A stretch of 64,000 nt of DNA from Serratia nevei (GCF_024160145.1 NZ_JAMYWQ010000022.1:24996-88995); one strand, 5' to 3'; counted from the first letter of the stretch, positions 11,911-22,317 are shown. Notes: generated by a model from the sequence alone, not told the origin. Made by a program: numbers and translations.

Positions 11911-11957
11911 GCGCTAACAAAGTGCGGCTATCACCCGCATTTTGTTAGCGCTTTTTT
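11911..11957 (+). terminator. Terminator after argR
   Basis: GCGCTAACAAA pairs with TTTGTTAGCGC, extended inside by TGCGG/CCGCA, and a run of six Ts follows. It starts 6 bp after the argR stop. Confidence 0.9.
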
Positions 11958-12251
11958 AACCCTCGCGTTACCTTCCCAGCCTGCAACCGCGTTTAACACT
12001 GCTTTTTTATCCGTCGGCAACACATTTCCATGACATATCCATGTAACCAGCAGTACCCACTGTGATCTTCCGCACTTTTGGTCAAAATCACTTAGCCCAT
12101 TGAAATTACATAAATTTAACATCAAAAGATCGTTTTGTGAGCGGTTTTTATTACTTATGGTTATAAAAAATAAGAATCATCAGGTTAAAGTTTCACTAGC
12201 AACTGTTAGCGAACTATTAATTTTTCACGTTACTAGCTGTATACTCATTTC

Positions 12252-12267
12252 CGTGAACTGAATCACA
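12252..12267. promoter_or_regulatory. CRP-like palindrome in the yhcN leader
   Basis: CGTGA-N6-TCACA matches the CRP half-sites TGTGA/TCACA at 9 of 10 positions, and the wider GAACTG-N5-CAGTTC is also an inverted repeat. It lies only about 40 bp before the ATG, downstream of the candidate -10, so it may repress, or act as an RNA hairpin. Confidence 0.4.
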
Positions 12268-12307
12268 GTTCGTTGGAACTGATAAAAGAATACGATGAGG
12301 TGAAATG

Positions 12308-12571
12308 ATGAAAATTAAAACTACCGTTGCAACCCTGAGCGTTCTGTCCATGCTTTCATTTGGTGCATTCGCAGCACAATCCGTTGATGCAACTCAGGCC
12401 GCGAAACTGCAGCCGGCCGGTGTGATCACGGTGAGCGGCGTTGCCGCTGCACCTTCCGATATTCGCCAGGCGCTGTCCGATAAAGCCGACGCCAAAGGGG
12501 CAACCGCTTACCGCGTGATCGAAGCGCGCAACGACGGCAACTTCCACGCGACCGCTGAAATCTACAAATAA
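12308..12571 (+). CDS. yhcN: YhcN-like DUF1471 periplasmic protein, copy 1
   Basis: An 87-residue secreted protein of the YdgH/BhsA/McbA (DUF1471) family, whose members are linked to stress, acid and peroxide response in E. coli. The signal peptide (MKIKTTVATL...FGAFA) is followed by a mature domain with the family pattern ITVSG...IRQALSDKAD.KGATAYRVIEARN and ATAEIYK at the end. ATG 12308 is favoured because GAGG is 7 bp upstream; ATG 12305 is directly adjacent. It lies downstream of argR as in E. coli and 120 bp before a close paralogue. Confidence 0.88.
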   Translation: MKIKTTVATLSVLSMLSFGAFAAQSVDATQAAKLQPAGVITVSGVAAAPSDIRQALSDKADAKGATAYRVIEARNDGNFHATAEIYK

Positions 12572-12691
12572 GTACCGGCATTACCCGGCAACGGGCAATA
12601 CATCTCTGGAATCAAACGCTGTCATAACGGCCTTCAAGAATAAAAATCGCGGCCAAGCCCTTCCAGGCTGTTATGAACAAGGAGCGCTATC

Positions 12692-12955
12692 ATGAACATG
12701 AAAACTACCCTCGCTGCACTCGGTCTGCTGTCTGTCGTTTCCTTCGGTGCCTGTGCCGCCCAGTTGGTGACTGACGATCAGACCGCCAATCTGCAATCGA
12801 TCGGCACCATTACCGTCAGCGGCATCGACGGCGCACCGACCGACATTCGCCAGGCGCTGTCGGAAAAAGCGGATAAACAGGGCGCAACCGCCTACCGCGT
12901 GATCGAAGCGCGTAACGAAGGCGGCTACCACGCCACCGCCGAGATTTACAAATAA
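12692..12955 (+). CDS. YhcN-like DUF1471 periplasmic protein, copy 2
   Basis: An 87-residue paralogue of the preceding gene. The mature halves are nearly the same (ITVSGIDGAPTDIRQALSEKAD, then GATAYRVIEARNEGGYHATAEIYK), while signal peptides and intergenic DNA differ, which suggests an old tandem duplication. The signal region ends SFGACAAQ where copy 1 has FGAFAAQ, so copy 2 has a cysteine at the cleavage region; a lipoprotein is possible but the lipobox is poor. It has its own ribosome binding site (AAGGAG) and a terminator follows at 13072. Function unknown beyond the family's stress association. Confidence 0.85.
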   Translation: MNMKTTLAALGLLSVVSFGACAAQLVTDDQTANLQSIGTITVSGIDGAPTDIRQALSEKADKQGATAYRVIEARNEGGYHATAEIYK

Positions 12956-13071
12956 CAACTCTGGGAACGGCTTTGCCGAGCTGTTCACCCTCGTCACTGC
13001 CACTGCCGAGTTCGGACGCAAACGCCGATTTCCCAGAGACCCTCTCGTCGTCCTATCCGACGAACCCCGTT

Positions 13072-13097
13072 GCCCTCGCTCGCGAGGGCTTTTTTAT
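13072..13097 (+). terminator. Terminator after the yhcN-like pair
   Basis: GCCCTCG, loop CTCG, CGAGGGC, then a seven-T run (13090-13096). Confidence 0.85.
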
Positions 13098-13103
13098 GGG
13101 CGC

Positions 13104-13125
13104 AAAAAAGGCCGCGAATGCGGCC
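13104..13125 (-). terminator. Terminator after mpl
   Basis: GGCCGC (13110-13115), loop GAAT, GCGGCC (13120-13125), with As at 13104-13109 giving a minus-strand T-run. It lies 28 bp beyond the mpl stop. Confidence 0.85.
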
Positions 13126-13152
13126 CTTGTGTTGGCTGATGCGGCTGAGCGA

Positions 13153-14532
13153 TCAGTAGGTCACCTTCGGTTCCTGCTTTTTCGCCAGCGCGTCCAGCAG
13201 GCGATCGTGAATGCCGCCGAAGCCGCCGTTGCTCATCACCAGAATGTGATCGCCCGGCTGTGCGGTTTTTACCACCATGTCCACCAGCGTGTCGAGATCG
13301 GCGCTCCAGTGCGCCGGCTGCACGCAGGCATCCGCCACCTCCGCCACCTGCCACGGAATGTGGTGCGGCTGGAACAGGAACACTTCATCGGCGCGGCCGA
13401 GCGAAGGCGCCAGATCGTTTTTACTGATGCCCATCTTCATGGTGTTGGAACGCGGTTCCAGCACCGCCAGAATGCGCGCCGTACCACCGACCTTGCCGCG
13501 CAACGCGGCCAGGGTAGCCAGGATCGCCGTCGGGTGGTGCGCGAAGTCGTCGTACACCGTGACGCCGTTGGCTTCGCCACGCAGCTCCAGGCGGCGGCGG
13601 GCGTTGATGAAATCGCCCAGCGCGCGGCAGGCGTCCGCCGGCTGTACGCCAACGTGGCGGGTAGCGGCGATGGCCATCAGGCCGTTATGCATGTTGTGCT
13701 CGCCCACCAGCGCCCAGTTCACTTCGCCGACCTGTTCGCCGTCGAGGAACACCGCGTAATGGCTGGCATCCGGCGTCAGCTTCTGCGCGCGCCAGGTGCC
13801 CTCTTCCCCCACCAGCTCCTGCTCGCTCCAGCAGCCCATCGCCATCACCTGCTTGAGGTGGCTGTCGTTGTCCGGCAGGATGATCTTGCCTTTGCCCGGC
13901 ACCAGACGCACCAGGTGGTGGAACTGTTTCTGGATGGCTTTCAGATCGTCGAAGATATCGGCGTGATCGAACTCCAGGTTATTCATGACCAGCGTACGCG
14001 GGCTGTAATGCACGAACTTGGAGCGCTTGTCGAAGAACGCGCAGTCGTACTCGTCGGCCTCGATCACGAAGAACGGGCTGCCGCCGAGGCGGGCCGAAAC
14101 GTCGAAGTTGCCCGGCACGCCGCCGATGACGAAGCCGGGCTGGTAGCCGCAGGCCTCGAGGATCCAGGTCGCCATGCCGGCGGTGGTGGTTTTGCCGTGG
14201 GTGCCGGCGACGGCCAGTACCCAGCGATCGCGCAACACGGCATCGTGCAGCCACTGCGGGCCGGAAACGTAAGGGATACCACGCTCCAGCACCGCCTCCA
14301 CGCACGGGTTGCCGCGCGTCATGGCGTTGCCGATGATCACCAGATCCGGCGCCGGATCCAGCTGGGCCGGATCATAACCCTGAATAAGATCGATCCCCTG
14401 GTTCTCCAGCAGCGTGCTCATCGGCGGATAGACGTTGGCGTCCGAACCGGTGACGTCATGCCCCAGTGAGCGCGCCAGCATCGCCAACCCGCCCATAAAG
14501 GTGCCACAGATCCCAAGAATGTGAATGCGCAT
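13153..14532 (-). CDS. mpl: Mpl, murein tripeptide ligase
   Basis: Mpl joins recycled L-Ala-D-Glu-mDAP to UDP-MurNAc, returning it to peptidoglycan synthesis. The 459-residue protein begins MRIHILGICGTFMGGLAML, has the Mur-ligase ATP loop AGTHGKTTTAG (about 108-118), the EADEYDCAFFDKRSKF motif and the C-terminal DDFAHHPTAI. I chose ATG 14532 on homology; the frame stays open upstream to 14703 but would overlap the fbp promoter. It is divergent from fbp, as in E. coli. Firm call. Confidence 0.97.
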   Translation of the reverse strand: MRIHILGICGTFMGGLAMLARSLGHDVTGSDANVYPPMSTLLENQGIDLIQGYDPAQLDPAPDLVIIGNAMTRGNPCVEAVLERGIPYVSGPQWLHDAVLRDRWVLAVAGTHGKTTTAGMATWILEACGYQPGFVIGGVPGNFDVSARLGGSPFFVIEADEYDCAFFDKRSKFVHYSPRTLVMNNLEFDHADIFDDLKAIQKQFHHLVRLVPGKGKIILPDNDSHLKQVMAMGCWSEQELVGEEGTWRAQKLTPDASHYAVFLDGEQVGEVNWALVGEHNMHNGLMAIAATRHVGVQPADACRALGDFINARRRLELRGEANGVTVYDDFAHHPTAILATLAALRGKVGGTARILAVLEPRSNTMKMGISKNDLAPSLGRADEVFLFQPHHIPWQVAEVADACVQPAHWSADLDTLVDMVVKTAQPGDHILVMSNGGFGGIHDRLLDALAKKQEPKVTY

Positions 14533-14701
14533 AGGTTTCTCATGTGAGTGCATCGAATGTCGGCATATTCTAACGCCCAGAATCGTCCAGAAGAAATGGA
14601 TTTGCCTATGAATGGCGCGCATCTTTGGGCTACACTGCACGCGAAAACGTTGGCGGTTTGTTAACAGGCCGCTATCCATCCGTAGATTCAGGGATTGTGT
14701 C

Positions 14702-15706
14702 ATGAAAACGTTAGGCGAATTTATCGTCGAGAAACAGCACGACTTCTCTCACGCCACCGGCGAGCTGACCGCGTTACTTTCTGCAATTAAACTGGGCGCC
14801 AAAATCATCCACCGCGACATCAACAAGGCCGGCCTGGTTGATATTTTGGGAACCAGCGGGGTGTCCAACGTACAGGGCGAAGTTCAGATGAAACTGGACC
14901 TGTACGCGAACGAAAAACTGAAAGCGGCGTTGAAAGCGCGTGGTGAAGTTGCGGGTATCGCTTCCGAAGAAGAAGATGAAATCGTGATATTCGACGGCGA
15001 GCGAGCTGAAAATGCCAAGTATGTCGTATTGATGGATCCGTTGGACGGTTCGTCCAACATCGACGTCAACGTCTCGGTCGGTACGATTTTCTCTATCTAC
15101 CGTCGCATCACGCCGGTCGGCACGCCGGTGACCGAAGAAGACTTCCTGCAGCCGGGCAGCGCCCAGGTCGCAGCGGGTTATGTGGTTTACGGTTCGTCCA
15201 CCATGCTGGTATACACCACCGGCTATGGCGTCCACGCCTTCACTTACGATCCGTCTCTGGGCGTCTTCTGCCTCTCCCACGAGAAAGTACGCTTCCCGGC
15301 GAGCGGCAACATGTATTCCATCAACGAAGGCAACTACATCAAGTTCCCTCTCGGCGTGAAGAAATACATCAAGTACTGCCAGGAGCAGGATGAAGCGACG
15401 CAGCGCCCTTACACCTCACGCTACATCGGTTCTCTGGTGGCGGACTTCCACCGCAACCTGCTGAAAGGCGGCATCTACATCTACCCAAGCACCGCCAGCC
15501 ACCCGCAAGGCAAGCTGCGCCTGTTGTACGAATGCAACCCGATGGCGTTCCTGGCCGAACAGGCCGGCGGTAAGGCCAGCGACGGCAAAAACCGCATTCT
15601 GGACATCACGCCGGTGAAACTGCACCAGCGTGCGCCATTCTTCGTCGGCACCAAGTCGATGGTAGAAGACGCCGAACGCTTCATCGCCGAAAACCCGGAC
15701 GAGTAA
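14702..15706 (+). CDS. fbp: Fructose-1,6-bisphosphatase, class I
   Basis: Fbp catalyses the gluconeogenic hydrolysis of fructose 1,6-bisphosphate. The 334-residue protein has the metal-binding signature [20 protein letters not shown] and the substrate-binding GGIYIYPS and [21 protein letters not shown] segments near the C-terminus. Start is ATG 14702 ([12 protein letters not shown]); the frame upstream to 14612 lacks homology. It is divergent from mpl and convergent with a chemoreceptor gene that is absent from this place in E. coli. Confidence 0.98.
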   Translation: MKTLGEFIVEKQHDFSHATGELTALLSAIKLGAKIIHRDINKAGLVDILGTSGVSNVQGEVQMKLDLYANEKLKAALKARGEVAGIASEEEDEIVIFDGERAENAKYVVLMDPLDGSSNIDVNVSVGTIFSIYRRITPVGTPVTEEDFLQPGSAQVAAGYVVYGSSTMLVYTTGYGVHAFTYDPSLGVFCLSHEKVRFPASGNMYSINEGNYIKFPLGVKKYIKYCQEQDEATQRPYTSRYIGSLVADFHRNLLKGGIYIYPSTASHPQGKLRLLYECNPMAFLAEQAGGKASDGKNRILDITPVKLHQRAPFFVGTKSMVEDAERFIAENPDE

Positions 15707-15718
15707 CGCGTTCTTTGC

Positions 15719-15745
15719 AAGGGTTCGGCGCCGCGCCGAACCCTT
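15719..15745. terminator. Bidirectional terminator between fbp and the chemoreceptor
   Basis: AAGGGTTCGGCG (15719-15730), loop CCG, CGCCGAACCCTT (15734-15745): a 12-bp perfect stem between convergent stops, with only weak T-runs. Confidence 0.75.
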
Positions 15746-15751
15746 ATCGCC

Positions 15752-17305
15752 TTACAGCTTGAACGCCGCCATGCTCTGCGCCAGCAGCTGAGCCTGATCT
15801 TCCAGCGAGCGCGTCGCCGCCGCCGATTCTTCCACCAGCGCCGCATTCTGCTGCGCCACCTGATCCATCTGCGCCACCGCCAGGTTCACCTGTTCGATAC
15901 CGCTGCTTTGTTCGCGCGTCGCCGCCGAGATCTCGCGCATCAGCGCCGTCACCCGGCCCACTTCGCCGGTGATGCCGCTCATGGTCTGCGCCGCCGACTC
16001 CACCATCTGCTCGCCTTCCTGCACCCGGTTCTGCGACGCTTCAATCAATCCTTTGATCTCTTTCGCCGACTGGGCGCTGCGCTGCGCCAGATTGCGCACT
16101 TCACCGGCCACCACCGCGAAACCGCGGCCCTGTTCGCCGGCGCGCGCCGCTTCCACCGCTGCGTTCAGCGCCAGGATATTGGTCTGGAAGGCGATGCCGT
16201 CCATCACGCTGATGATGTCGGCGATGCGGCGCGAGCTGTCGGTGATCGCCTGCATCTTGCTCATCACCTGGCTGACCACGTCGCTGCCCTGGTTGGCGAT
16301 ATCGGACACGCTCAGCGCCAGCTGGTTAGCCTGTTCGCAGTTCTCGGCATTCATTTTCACCGTCGAGGTCAGCTGTTCCATGCTGGCGGCGGTTTCTTCC
16401 AGCGAAGCGGCCGATTCTTCAGTGCGCTGCGCCAGGTGCAGGTTGCCGGCCGCCAGTTCGCGTGAACCGGTGTCGATCTGGCTGCTGGCATCGCGCACTT
16501 TGCTGACCGAACTGGACAGCGCCTGCTGCATACGCTGCATCGCCCGCACCAGGCGGCCCATTTCGGTATCGCCCTCGCCGCGGATTTCATGGGTCAGATC
16601 GCCGGCGGCGATGTGTTCCAGCTGCGCGATGGATTCGTCCAGCGGGCGCAGAATGATCACGCGCAGTGCGAACCAGGCCAGCACCGCCAGCAGCACGCTG
16701 AGCAGGCCCGCCACCGCGATCAGCGAGATCTTGGTGCTGGCGTTGTTTTCCGCGTCATACACCTGCTGTGCGCCGAGCTTCATGGCGAAACTGCGAAAAT
16801 CGGTGAGATCCTTTTCGAAAGCGATGCTCAATGCGGAGATACGGGTCTCCTGAATGTGATAATACTCATCGATCTTGCCGGCCTTGATGGCGGCGGCCAT
16901 CGGCTTCACGCCCTGCTCCAGATAGGCGCGGTAGCTGTTTTGCAGACGGTTGGAGAGCTCACGGCCGCGATCGGTCACGGTGCCGACGCCAACAAAGCGC
17001 GCCATTTCCTGGTTCGATTGCTCGAGATAACCGTAGATGCGGCCCACGGTGGCGTCGGAGACATCAGTCTGGCCGACCTCCCGTTGGCGCACCGCCAGCG
17101 AGGCGGCGGTTCTGGCGCGCAGCGTCAGGTTGGAGCTGTTGGCCAGCGAACCCAGCTCTTCGCCGAGGATCTGGTTTAAGGTATGGATCGAGCGCGATCC
17201 TTCGTTAATCGCGTTGACGCCAATAACGCTGACCATGATCAGCAGCATGGTCATCAGGCTCAGCAGGGCGATCAGCCCAGCCTTCACCGTAATCTTTTTT
17301 AGCAT
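15752..17305 (-). CDS. Methyl-accepting chemotaxis protein
   Basis: A 517-residue chemoreceptor. TM1 is at about 8-30, a periplasmic four-helix ligand domain at 31-190, TM2 at about 192-214, HAMP at 215-268, and the cytoplasmic signalling hairpin carries methylation-type heptads and the invariant tip [26 protein letters not shown]. The ligand domain resembles the Tar/Tsr four-helix type (TarH), but I cannot assign a ligand. The C-terminus (SMAAFKL) lacks the NWETF CheR-docking pentapeptide, so it would depend on other receptors for efficient methylation. A FliA-type promoter lies about 95 bp upstream. It occupies the fbp-ppa interval, where E. coli has ytfQRT-yjfF. Confidence 0.93.
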   Translation of the reverse strand: MLKKITVKAGLIALLSLMTMLLIMVSVIGVNAINEGSRSIHTLNQILGEELGSLANSSNLTLRARTAASLAVRQREVGQTDVSDATVGRIYGYLEQSNQEMARFVGVGTVTDRGRELSNRLQNSYRAYLEQGVKPMAAAIKAGKIDEYYHIQETRISALSIAFEKDLTDFRSFAMKLGAQQVYDAENNASTKISLIAVAGLLSVLLAVLAWFALRVIILRPLDESIAQLEHIAAGDLTHEIRGEGDTEMGRLVRAMQRMQQALSSSVSKVRDASSQIDTGSRELAAGNLHLAQRTEESAASLEETAASMEQLTSTVKMNAENCEQANQLALSVSDIANQGSDVVSQVMSKMQAITDSSRRIADIISVMDGIAFQTNILALNAAVEAARAGEQGRGFAVVAGEVRNLAQRSAQSAKEIKGLIEASQNRVQEGEQMVESAAQTMSGITGEVGRVTALMREISAATREQSSGIEQVNLAVAQMDQVAQQNAALVEESAAATRSLEDQAQLLAQSMAAFKL

Positions 17306-17398
17306 GAGTTCTTCCCGGCTTCAGAATAGTGAGATCAGACATAGTAGGGGTGGCAAAACGCGGAGCCAGCTTTGCTGACTCATTATTGTTTGTTGAAG

Positions 17399-17425
17399 TT
17401 ATCGGCAGCCGGAGGCAAAACTTCA
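17399..17425 (-). promoter_or_regulatory. FliA (sigma28) promoter of the chemoreceptor gene
   Basis: On the minus strand TGAAGTTT (17418-17425), 11 bp, then GCCGATAA (17399-17406). The consensus is TAAAGTTT-N11-GCCGATAA, so 15 of 16 bases and the exact spacing match. The transcript would have a leader of about 85 nt before the chemoreceptor ATG at 17305. This puts the gene in the late flagellar class. Confidence 0.9.
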
Positions 17426-17516
17426 TGCCGCGCCGGGATTAATCTGGAAATTCTCCGTGCGCCGGCACGCTGGTTTTTCAACGATGAAAAGGGCAGGAAA
17501 TCGCAAAAGAGTCCGC

Positions 17517-17522
17517 TATAAT
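17517..17522 (+). promoter_or_regulatory. -10 element of the ppa promoter
   Basis: A perfect TATAAT lies 44 bp before the ppa ATG; no good -35 hexamer is seen at 16-18 bp spacing, so an activator or extended contacts may help. Confidence 0.6.
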
Positions 17523-17565
17523 AGCCGCCACTCCATTTCTGGTTTGATGATTAAAGGAAACCGAC

Positions 17566-18096
17566 ATGAGCTTGAATCTGGTCCCAGCTGGCAAAGACCT
17601 GCCGGAAGACATCTACGTAGTAATCGAAATCCCGGCCAACGCCGATCCAATCAAATACGAAATCGACAAAGAAACCGGCGCGCTGTTCGTTGACCGTTTC
17701 ATGTCCACCGCGATGTTCTACCCGTGCAACTACGGCTACATCAACCACACCCTGTCTCTGGACGGTGATCCGGTTGACGTGCTGGTCCCAACGCCATACC
17801 CACTGCAGCCGGGCTCCGTGATCCGCTGCCGTCCGGTTGGCGTGTTGAAGATGACCGACGAAGCCGGTGAAGACGCCAAGCTGGTTGCGGTACCGCACAG
17901 CAAGCTGACCAAAGAGTACGATCACGTGAAAGACGTGAATGACCTGCCGGAGCTGCTGAAAGCCCAGATCGCTCACTTCTTCGAGCACTACAAAGATCTG
18001 GAAAAAGGCAAATGGGTGAAAGTGGAAGGCTGGGCAGACGCTGCCGCGGCTAAAGCGGAAATCATCGCCTCCTTCGAACGCGCTGCCAAGAAGTAA
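17566..18096 (+). CDS. ppa: Inorganic pyrophosphatase, family I
   Basis: Ppa hydrolyses pyrophosphate, pulling biosynthetic reactions forward. The 176-residue protein matches E. coli in length, with active-site residues in [20 protein letters not shown] and the signature DGDPVDVLV (Asp triad), and [14 protein letters not shown] towards the end. A good AAAGGAAA ribosome binding site precedes the ATG. It is followed by a strong bidirectional terminator and is convergent with ytfP. Firm call. Confidence 0.98.
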   Translation: MSLNLVPAGKDLPEDIYVVIEIPANADPIKYEIDKETGALFVDRFMSTAMFYPCNYGYINHTLSLDGDPVDVLVPTPYPLQPGSVIRCRPVGVLKMTDEAGEDAKLVAVPHSKLTKEYDHVKDVNDLPELLKAQIAHFFEHYKDLEKGKWVKVEGWADAAAAKAEIIASFERAAKK

Positions 18097-18114
18097 TTCC
18101 TGCCGCTGTCGATG

Positions 18115-18147
18115 AAAAAACACCGCTCAATGAGCGGTGTTTTTTTT
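18115..18147. terminator. Bidirectional terminator between ppa and ytfP
   Basis: A-run (18115-18120), CACCGCTC (18121-18128), loop AAT, GAGCGGTG (18132-18139), T-run to 18147. It is symmetric, so it serves ppa and the tamA-tamB-ytfP operon. Confidence 0.92.
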
Positions 18148-18148
18148 C

Positions 18149-18496
18149 TTACTGTTCGTCGAGACGCTTCAGCCAGTCGCCGCTGGTAATCTGCGGGTAA
18201 CCGTCCACGCTGTGTTTATACAGGTAGATCCACGCACTCCCATAAGGCGTCTGAATCAGCTCGCGCTTATAGTCCTTGGTGTTGCTTTTCAGTTCGTCCA
18301 GCTCTGCCAGAATCGATGAGTTAATACGATACACCTCGCAGTGTATCGTGCCCTCTCCAGGGATCGCCGCCGGGTAATGGCCCAGATTATAAATCTGATA
18401 GCCTTCGAGCTCGTGCTCGCCGAGCCATTGGGCGTTGGTCATCCAATGGCTGTTTCCCTGTTTGCGCCGTAAACTGCCGTAGACAATTATTCGCAT
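18149..18496 (-). CDS. ytfP: YtfP, gamma-glutamylcyclotransferase-fold protein
   Basis: A 115-residue protein of the GGCT-like (AIG2/YtfP) fold. The N-terminal phosphate/ligand loop reads IIVYGSLRRKQGNSHWM, and GYQIYNLGHYPAAIPGEG follows. The conserved acidic residue of active cyclotransferases is probably the Glu in the VYRINSSILAELDELK segment, but I am not certain of it. The gene begins 2 bp after tamB ends and is the last gene of tamA-tamB-ytfP, as in E. coli. No enzymatic role has been proven for the E. coli member that I know of. Confidence 0.9.
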   Translation of the reverse strand: MRIIVYGSLRRKQGNSHWMTNAQWLGEHELEGYQIYNLGHYPAAIPGEGTIHCEVYRINSSILAELDELKSNTKDYKRELIQTPYGSAWIYLYKHSVDGYPQITSGDWLKRLDEQ

Positions 18497-18498
18497 CG

Positions 18499-21400
18499 CT
18501 AAAACTCAAACTGATAGAGCAAATCTAATGCCTGGTCGAGACCAGACACCGCTTCAAGATACAACTTAGGCATAAGACGATAACGCAACGTCAGCGTGGC
18601 CAGCGAGTCGAAAATGCCCACCCCATATTTTACTTGTAAGCCTGGGAGGACATAGCCACTCACGACAACCTGGGAATTGTCGCCAACCCCCTGAGTGTCC
18701 AGAGCCAAATTACTCACGCCGAATGCCTCGCCGATTTTACCCACAAGTTGACCACTTTGTGCAACCCCCATGCCGATTAACATCGAGGTCATGGCGTTGC
18801 CGTCGGCGCCGGAGCTGCTCAAGCCCTGGCCGCGCAGCAGATAAGACAAGGCTTCCTGCTGCGATTTGGCCGGATCGGAGAACACTTCCAGCTTCGGCGC
18901 ATCCGCCAGGCCGGTCACGCGCACGCCGGCGGTCACATCGTCCTCGGTGGAGTCCGGGTTGCGGATCGCCTCGATATTCAGCAGCGGCTGATCCGGCGGG
19001 CCGGAGAACATCAGCTGCCCTTTACGCACGATCAAATCCTGACCATAAGCATGGAATCGGCCGGAAGGGATGTCAATCTGGCCGTTGAGGCCCAGCCCTT
19101 TCTTGTCCTGCACCACCTTCAGGTCGCCCTTCAGACGGGCTTTGAGGCCGAAGGCATCCAGCCGCACGTCGTTGCCGACGTGGATCATCAGATTGCTGTT
19201 GATCGGGATCGACGCGGTCTTCGGTTGGATAGGCTTCAGCTGGTCGTCCAGCATCACCTCGTCGGAAGAAACGCCCACCGCACTTTCCGGCAGCTCCTGC
19301 ACCGTGATGCGCGCCCACGGAATGTCCACCTTGCCGTTGAGCGAGAACAACTGCGGCGTGGCTTCGAACACCAGATCCGGCGACACGTCGATGCGGATCA
19401 TCGGCGGCACCGTCACCCGCAGCTTGTCACCCTTGGCGGAAATGCGTGCGCGCCAGGCGTTGATGTCGCGCCAGTCGGCGTCGCCCGCCAGATTCAGCTG
19501 GCCGCGCGTGGTGCTGAGCAGCCCTTCCAGCGTCGAGGTCATACCGTTGAAATTCACCGCCAGCCGCGCGTCGGTCATGTCGAACGGCATCCAGTGCCCC
19601 TGCACCTTCGCCCGATCCAACGCCAGACGCCCGAACACCAGCGGCTTCTGGGCGCTGCCGCCCAGGCGCAGGTTGGCGTTCAGCATGCCCGCCGCGCTTT
19701 CGCCCTTCATCAGCGCCGGGTTGATCATCGCCAGCGAAATGTTGGTGATATTGACGTTGCCGCTGATGGTGCGCCGCACCTGCGGATCCGTCACCTGGAT
19801 CTTGCCGTCGAACTGGCCGTTGTTGGTCAGTTTGATCCGCCAGTCGGCCTGCGCGCGGCCGTTGTTCAGACCGGCGTTGAGGGTCAGCGTATCGAAGGCG
19901 ATCGGCAGCGCGTTGCCCTGCACCTGTTGCACCGCCTTGACGCCGCTGCCGGCCAGCGTGACTTTCGCCTCCGGCAGCGCACCGCCCGGCTTCCAGCTGA
20001 CGTCGGCCCGGCCGGTGAACACGCCGCTCAGGGCGGTGTCCGGGCCGAGGAACGGCTTGATCATCGCCAGGTCGAACCGGTTGAGCACCACGCTGGCCTG
20101 GCCGCTCTGGCCCGCTTCAATGGTCTTCGGCACGCACAGCTCGGCGTTCGGGTTCTGCCAACAGTGCGGCCCGACGCTGATTTTCTGCTCGGTGTTCAGG
20201 TAGTCCAGCGCGATGGCGCGCGTCAGGCGCCATTCCCCTACCGGCGTATCGAAGCGGGTGTTGTTCAGATTGCCGCGCCAGCGCTGCTGCTGACGATCGA
20301 AGCTGCCCTGCAGCGCCAGCTGGCCGGAGACCGGCTTGCCGTCAATCTTCAGCTGCAGCTGGTGCTGCTTCTCACTGCCTTTGGCGTCGAGGGTCAGCAG
20401 GCTAACCTCCAGCGCATCCTGCTTCAGCTGTTCGACGCGTACCGCCAGCTGCCCCTGGATCTGATCCGTGGAGCGCACGTCGCCGTCAATCTTCACGCGG
20501 TTGATGCGCAGCGCCTGCCACTGCAAGCCGGAAGCGGTCAAATCCGCCAGCAGCTGCGGCGCCTGCAGATTGCCGCGCAGCTTCAGCTGCCCTTTGGCGG
20601 TGCCGCCCAGGCCCGGCAGCGCGCCGTCCAGACGCGGCGCGTCGATGTTGGCGTCCAGGTTCCAGCTCTTCTCGTCCAGCTGCCCTTTGACGTTCAGTTG
20701 GTTACGCCCCAGCGCCAGATCGATGCCGGGGATTTTCCACTGCCCGGCGGCGTTGCCGCTCAGCGTACCGCGCGCCGTGACCTTGTTCTGCTTCACGTTG
20801 CCGTCCAGCTGCAATACCGGCACCTGCAGCTGCCAGCTGCCGCCGTGCAAACTGCCGCGCGTGGTGATCTTGCCGTCGAGTTTCGCCGGCCATTCCGGCC
20901 ACTGCTTGGCGGTATTGATGCCGCTCAGCGTCAATTGCGAGGTCCAGCTGATGGCTTTGCTCCAGTCCACCAGCGCGGTAAGGTCGGTATTGCCCTGCAG
21001 CGCCGCCAGCCGCAGACGCTCCAGCTTGAACTGCTCGACGTTGCCTTTGCCGTCCAGCGTCAGCACCGCCGGCGGCAGATCCTGGCCTTTCAGATTGGCG
21101 CGCGTCGACAGCGCGTAATCGGTCGCCTTGCCGTTAAAGCGCAGGCGGAAGTCATTGACCTGATACTGCGCCTCGCCGCTCAGCGGCCATTTCAGCTGCT
21201 TGCTCTGCAGCGTCAGCGCCAGCGGCAGGCCGGCTTCGGCCAGCCGGGTTTGCACATCGAGCTGGGCGCCGACCGGGCCGGACAGATTCAGCGCCACCTT
21301 CAGCTCGTCACGCAGCCCGCCGCCGATGTTCAGCTTCACCTTCTCGCCCTTCAGCGGTTCGATGTTCAGCGCGCTGTTGGCGGTCAGGGCCACCGGCCAG

Positions 21401-22317
21401 TCGCCGGTCAGGGTCGCCTGGCCCTGCACCGACAGCGTGCCCTGCGGCGACTTAACGTCGAAGTTGTCCAGCTGGATATGCTGATCCTGCGTACTGGCCT
21501 GCAGTAACAGGCTGGTGATCAGCACGTCGGTATCGCCGGTCAGGCGCAGCTGCTCGCCGCTGATCTCTTTGACGGTGATATCCAACGGCAGGCGGATGTC
21601 CGGCAGATCCGGCAACAGCGGTTTGGCGAACAGTTCCTTCAGCGTTTCGCCCAGCGGTTTCTCTTCCGGCTGAGGTGCCTGCTTCGCCGCGTCGCTGACC
21701 TGCTCGCCGACCTTTTTCGCCACCTCGGCCGCCGGCTGCACCGCTTCCGGCAGCGGGTTTTGCGGGGTTTTCGGCAAGGCGATCAGCAGCGAGCCGATCT
21801 GGGTCGGCATCAGCGTCAGCGCGCGCTCTTGCCACTGTGCGCCGGTGCGGAACTCGGCCAGCGAGATGGCGGTGTCGTCGACGGTGACCTTGACGTTGTT
21901 CAACGCCAGCAGGCGCAGCGTGATAGGGTAAGGCGTGCTGAGATTGGTGGTCGGCTCACTGCTCTCCTCCACCGGCGCGGAAGGCGCCATCTCTTTGGTG
22001 TTCACCGCCACGTCCACATCCTGGGCGGTCAAGGCATTGACGCACAGCGAGCTGCGTTTAAAGCAGGACAGGTCAAGGGAGAGATGGAACTGCCCGGCGT
22101 TGACCGTCACGCCCGGCATCTGATATTTCACGCCCTTCAGCATCAGATCGCGCCAACCGCCGCTGACGCCGGCGATCTCCAGCCCTGGCACCCAGCGCGC
22201 AGCGCCGTTGATGACCATATGCAAACCGGTGGTGGTGCCTATCAGGAAGGCCAGACCGCCGATCAGCAACAGCAGAACGACCAGAAATCCGAGACAAATC
22301 TTTTTAACCAGGCTCAT
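18499..22317 (-). CDS. tamB: TamB, inner-membrane-anchored translocation/lipid-transport protein
   Basis: TamB is a long bridge-like protein (1272 residues; about 1259 in E. coli) spanning the periplasm, working with TamA in outer membrane protein insertion and, with YhdP and YdbH, in phospholipid transport. One N-terminal TM (about 7-28, [17 protein letters not shown]) is followed by a repetitive beta-rich body with a Pro/Glu-rich segment near 180-220. The C-terminal DUF490 region ends LYQFEF. It overlaps tamA by 4 bp (ATGA), so the two are coupled. A large antisense open frame here is a high-GC shadow. Confidence 0.97.
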   Translation of the reverse strand: MSLVKKICLGFLVVLLLLIGGLAFLIGTTTGLHMVINGAARWVPGLEIAGVSGGWRDLMLKGVKYQMPGVTVNAGQFHLSLDLSCFKRSSLCVNALTAQDVDVAVNTKEMAPSAPVEESSEPTTNLSTPYPITLRLLALNNVKVTVDDTAISLAEFRTGAQWQERALTLMPTQIGSLLIALPKTPQNPLPEAVQPAAEVAKKVGEQVSDAAKQAPQPEEKPLGETLKELFAKPLLPDLPDIRLPLDITVKEISGEQLRLTGDTDVLITSLLLQASTQDQHIQLDNFDVKSPQGTLSVQGQATLTGDWPVALTANSALNIEPLKGEKVKLNIGGGLRDELKVALNLSGPVGAQLDVQTRLAEAGLPLALTLQSKQLKWPLSGEAQYQVNDFRLRFNGKATDYALSTRANLKGQDLPPAVLTLDGKGNVEQFKLERLRLAALQGNTDLTALVDWSKAISWTSQLTLSGINTAKQWPEWPAKLDGKITTRGSLHGGSWQLQVPVLQLDGNVKQNKVTARGTLSGNAAGQWKIPGIDLALGRNQLNVKGQLDEKSWNLDANIDAPRLDGALPGLGGTAKGQLKLRGNLQAPQLLADLTASGLQWQALRINRVKIDGDVRSTDQIQGQLAVRVEQLKQDALEVSLLTLDAKGSEKQHQLQLKIDGKPVSGQLALQGSFDRQQQRWRGNLNNTRFDTPVGEWRLTRAIALDYLNTEQKISVGPHCWQNPNAELCVPKTIEAGQSGQASVVLNRFDLAMIKPFLGPDTALSGVFTGRADVSWKPGGALPEAKVTLAGSGVKAVQQVQGNALPIAFDTLTLNAGLNNGRAQADWRIKLTNNGQFDGKIQVTDPQVRRTISGNVNITNISLAMINPALMKGESAAGMLNANLRLGGSAQKPLVFGRLALDRAKVQGHWMPFDMTDARLAVNFNGMTSTLEGLLSTTRGQLNLAGDADWRDINAWRARISAKGDKLRVTVPPMIRIDVSPDLVFEATPQLFSLNGKVDIPWARITVQELPESAVGVSSDEVMLDDQLKPIQPKTASIPINSNLMIHVGNDVRLDAFGLKARLKGDLKVVQDKKGLGLNGQIDIPSGRFHAYGQDLIVRKGQLMFSGPPDQPLLNIEAIRNPDSTEDDVTAGVRVTGLADAPKLEVFSDPAKSQQEALSYLLRGQGLSSSGADGNAMTSMLIGMGVAQSGQLVGKIGEAFGVSNLALDTQGVGDNSQVVVSGYVLPGLQVKYGVGIFDSLATLTLRYRLMPKLYLEAVSGLDQALDLLYQFEF

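Larger units (their letters stand above)
11905..12307. other. AT-rich region between argR and yhcN
   Basis: About 400 bp with the argR terminator at its left and, at its right, a candidate -10 TATACT (12240-12245) and a CRP-like palindrome before yhcN. The minus-strand open frame 11931-12125 has no family features and I regard it as chance. Confidence 0.5.

Noticed and set aside
11931..12125. 64-codon frame after argR on the minus strand
   Set aside because: It overlaps the argR terminator and shows no homology or ribosome binding site.
19051..21507. 818-codon open frame on the plus strand opposite tamB
   Set aside because: It is fully antisense to a well-conserved gene, has a high-GC shadow composition rich in Arg, Gln, His and Leu, and shows no family features.
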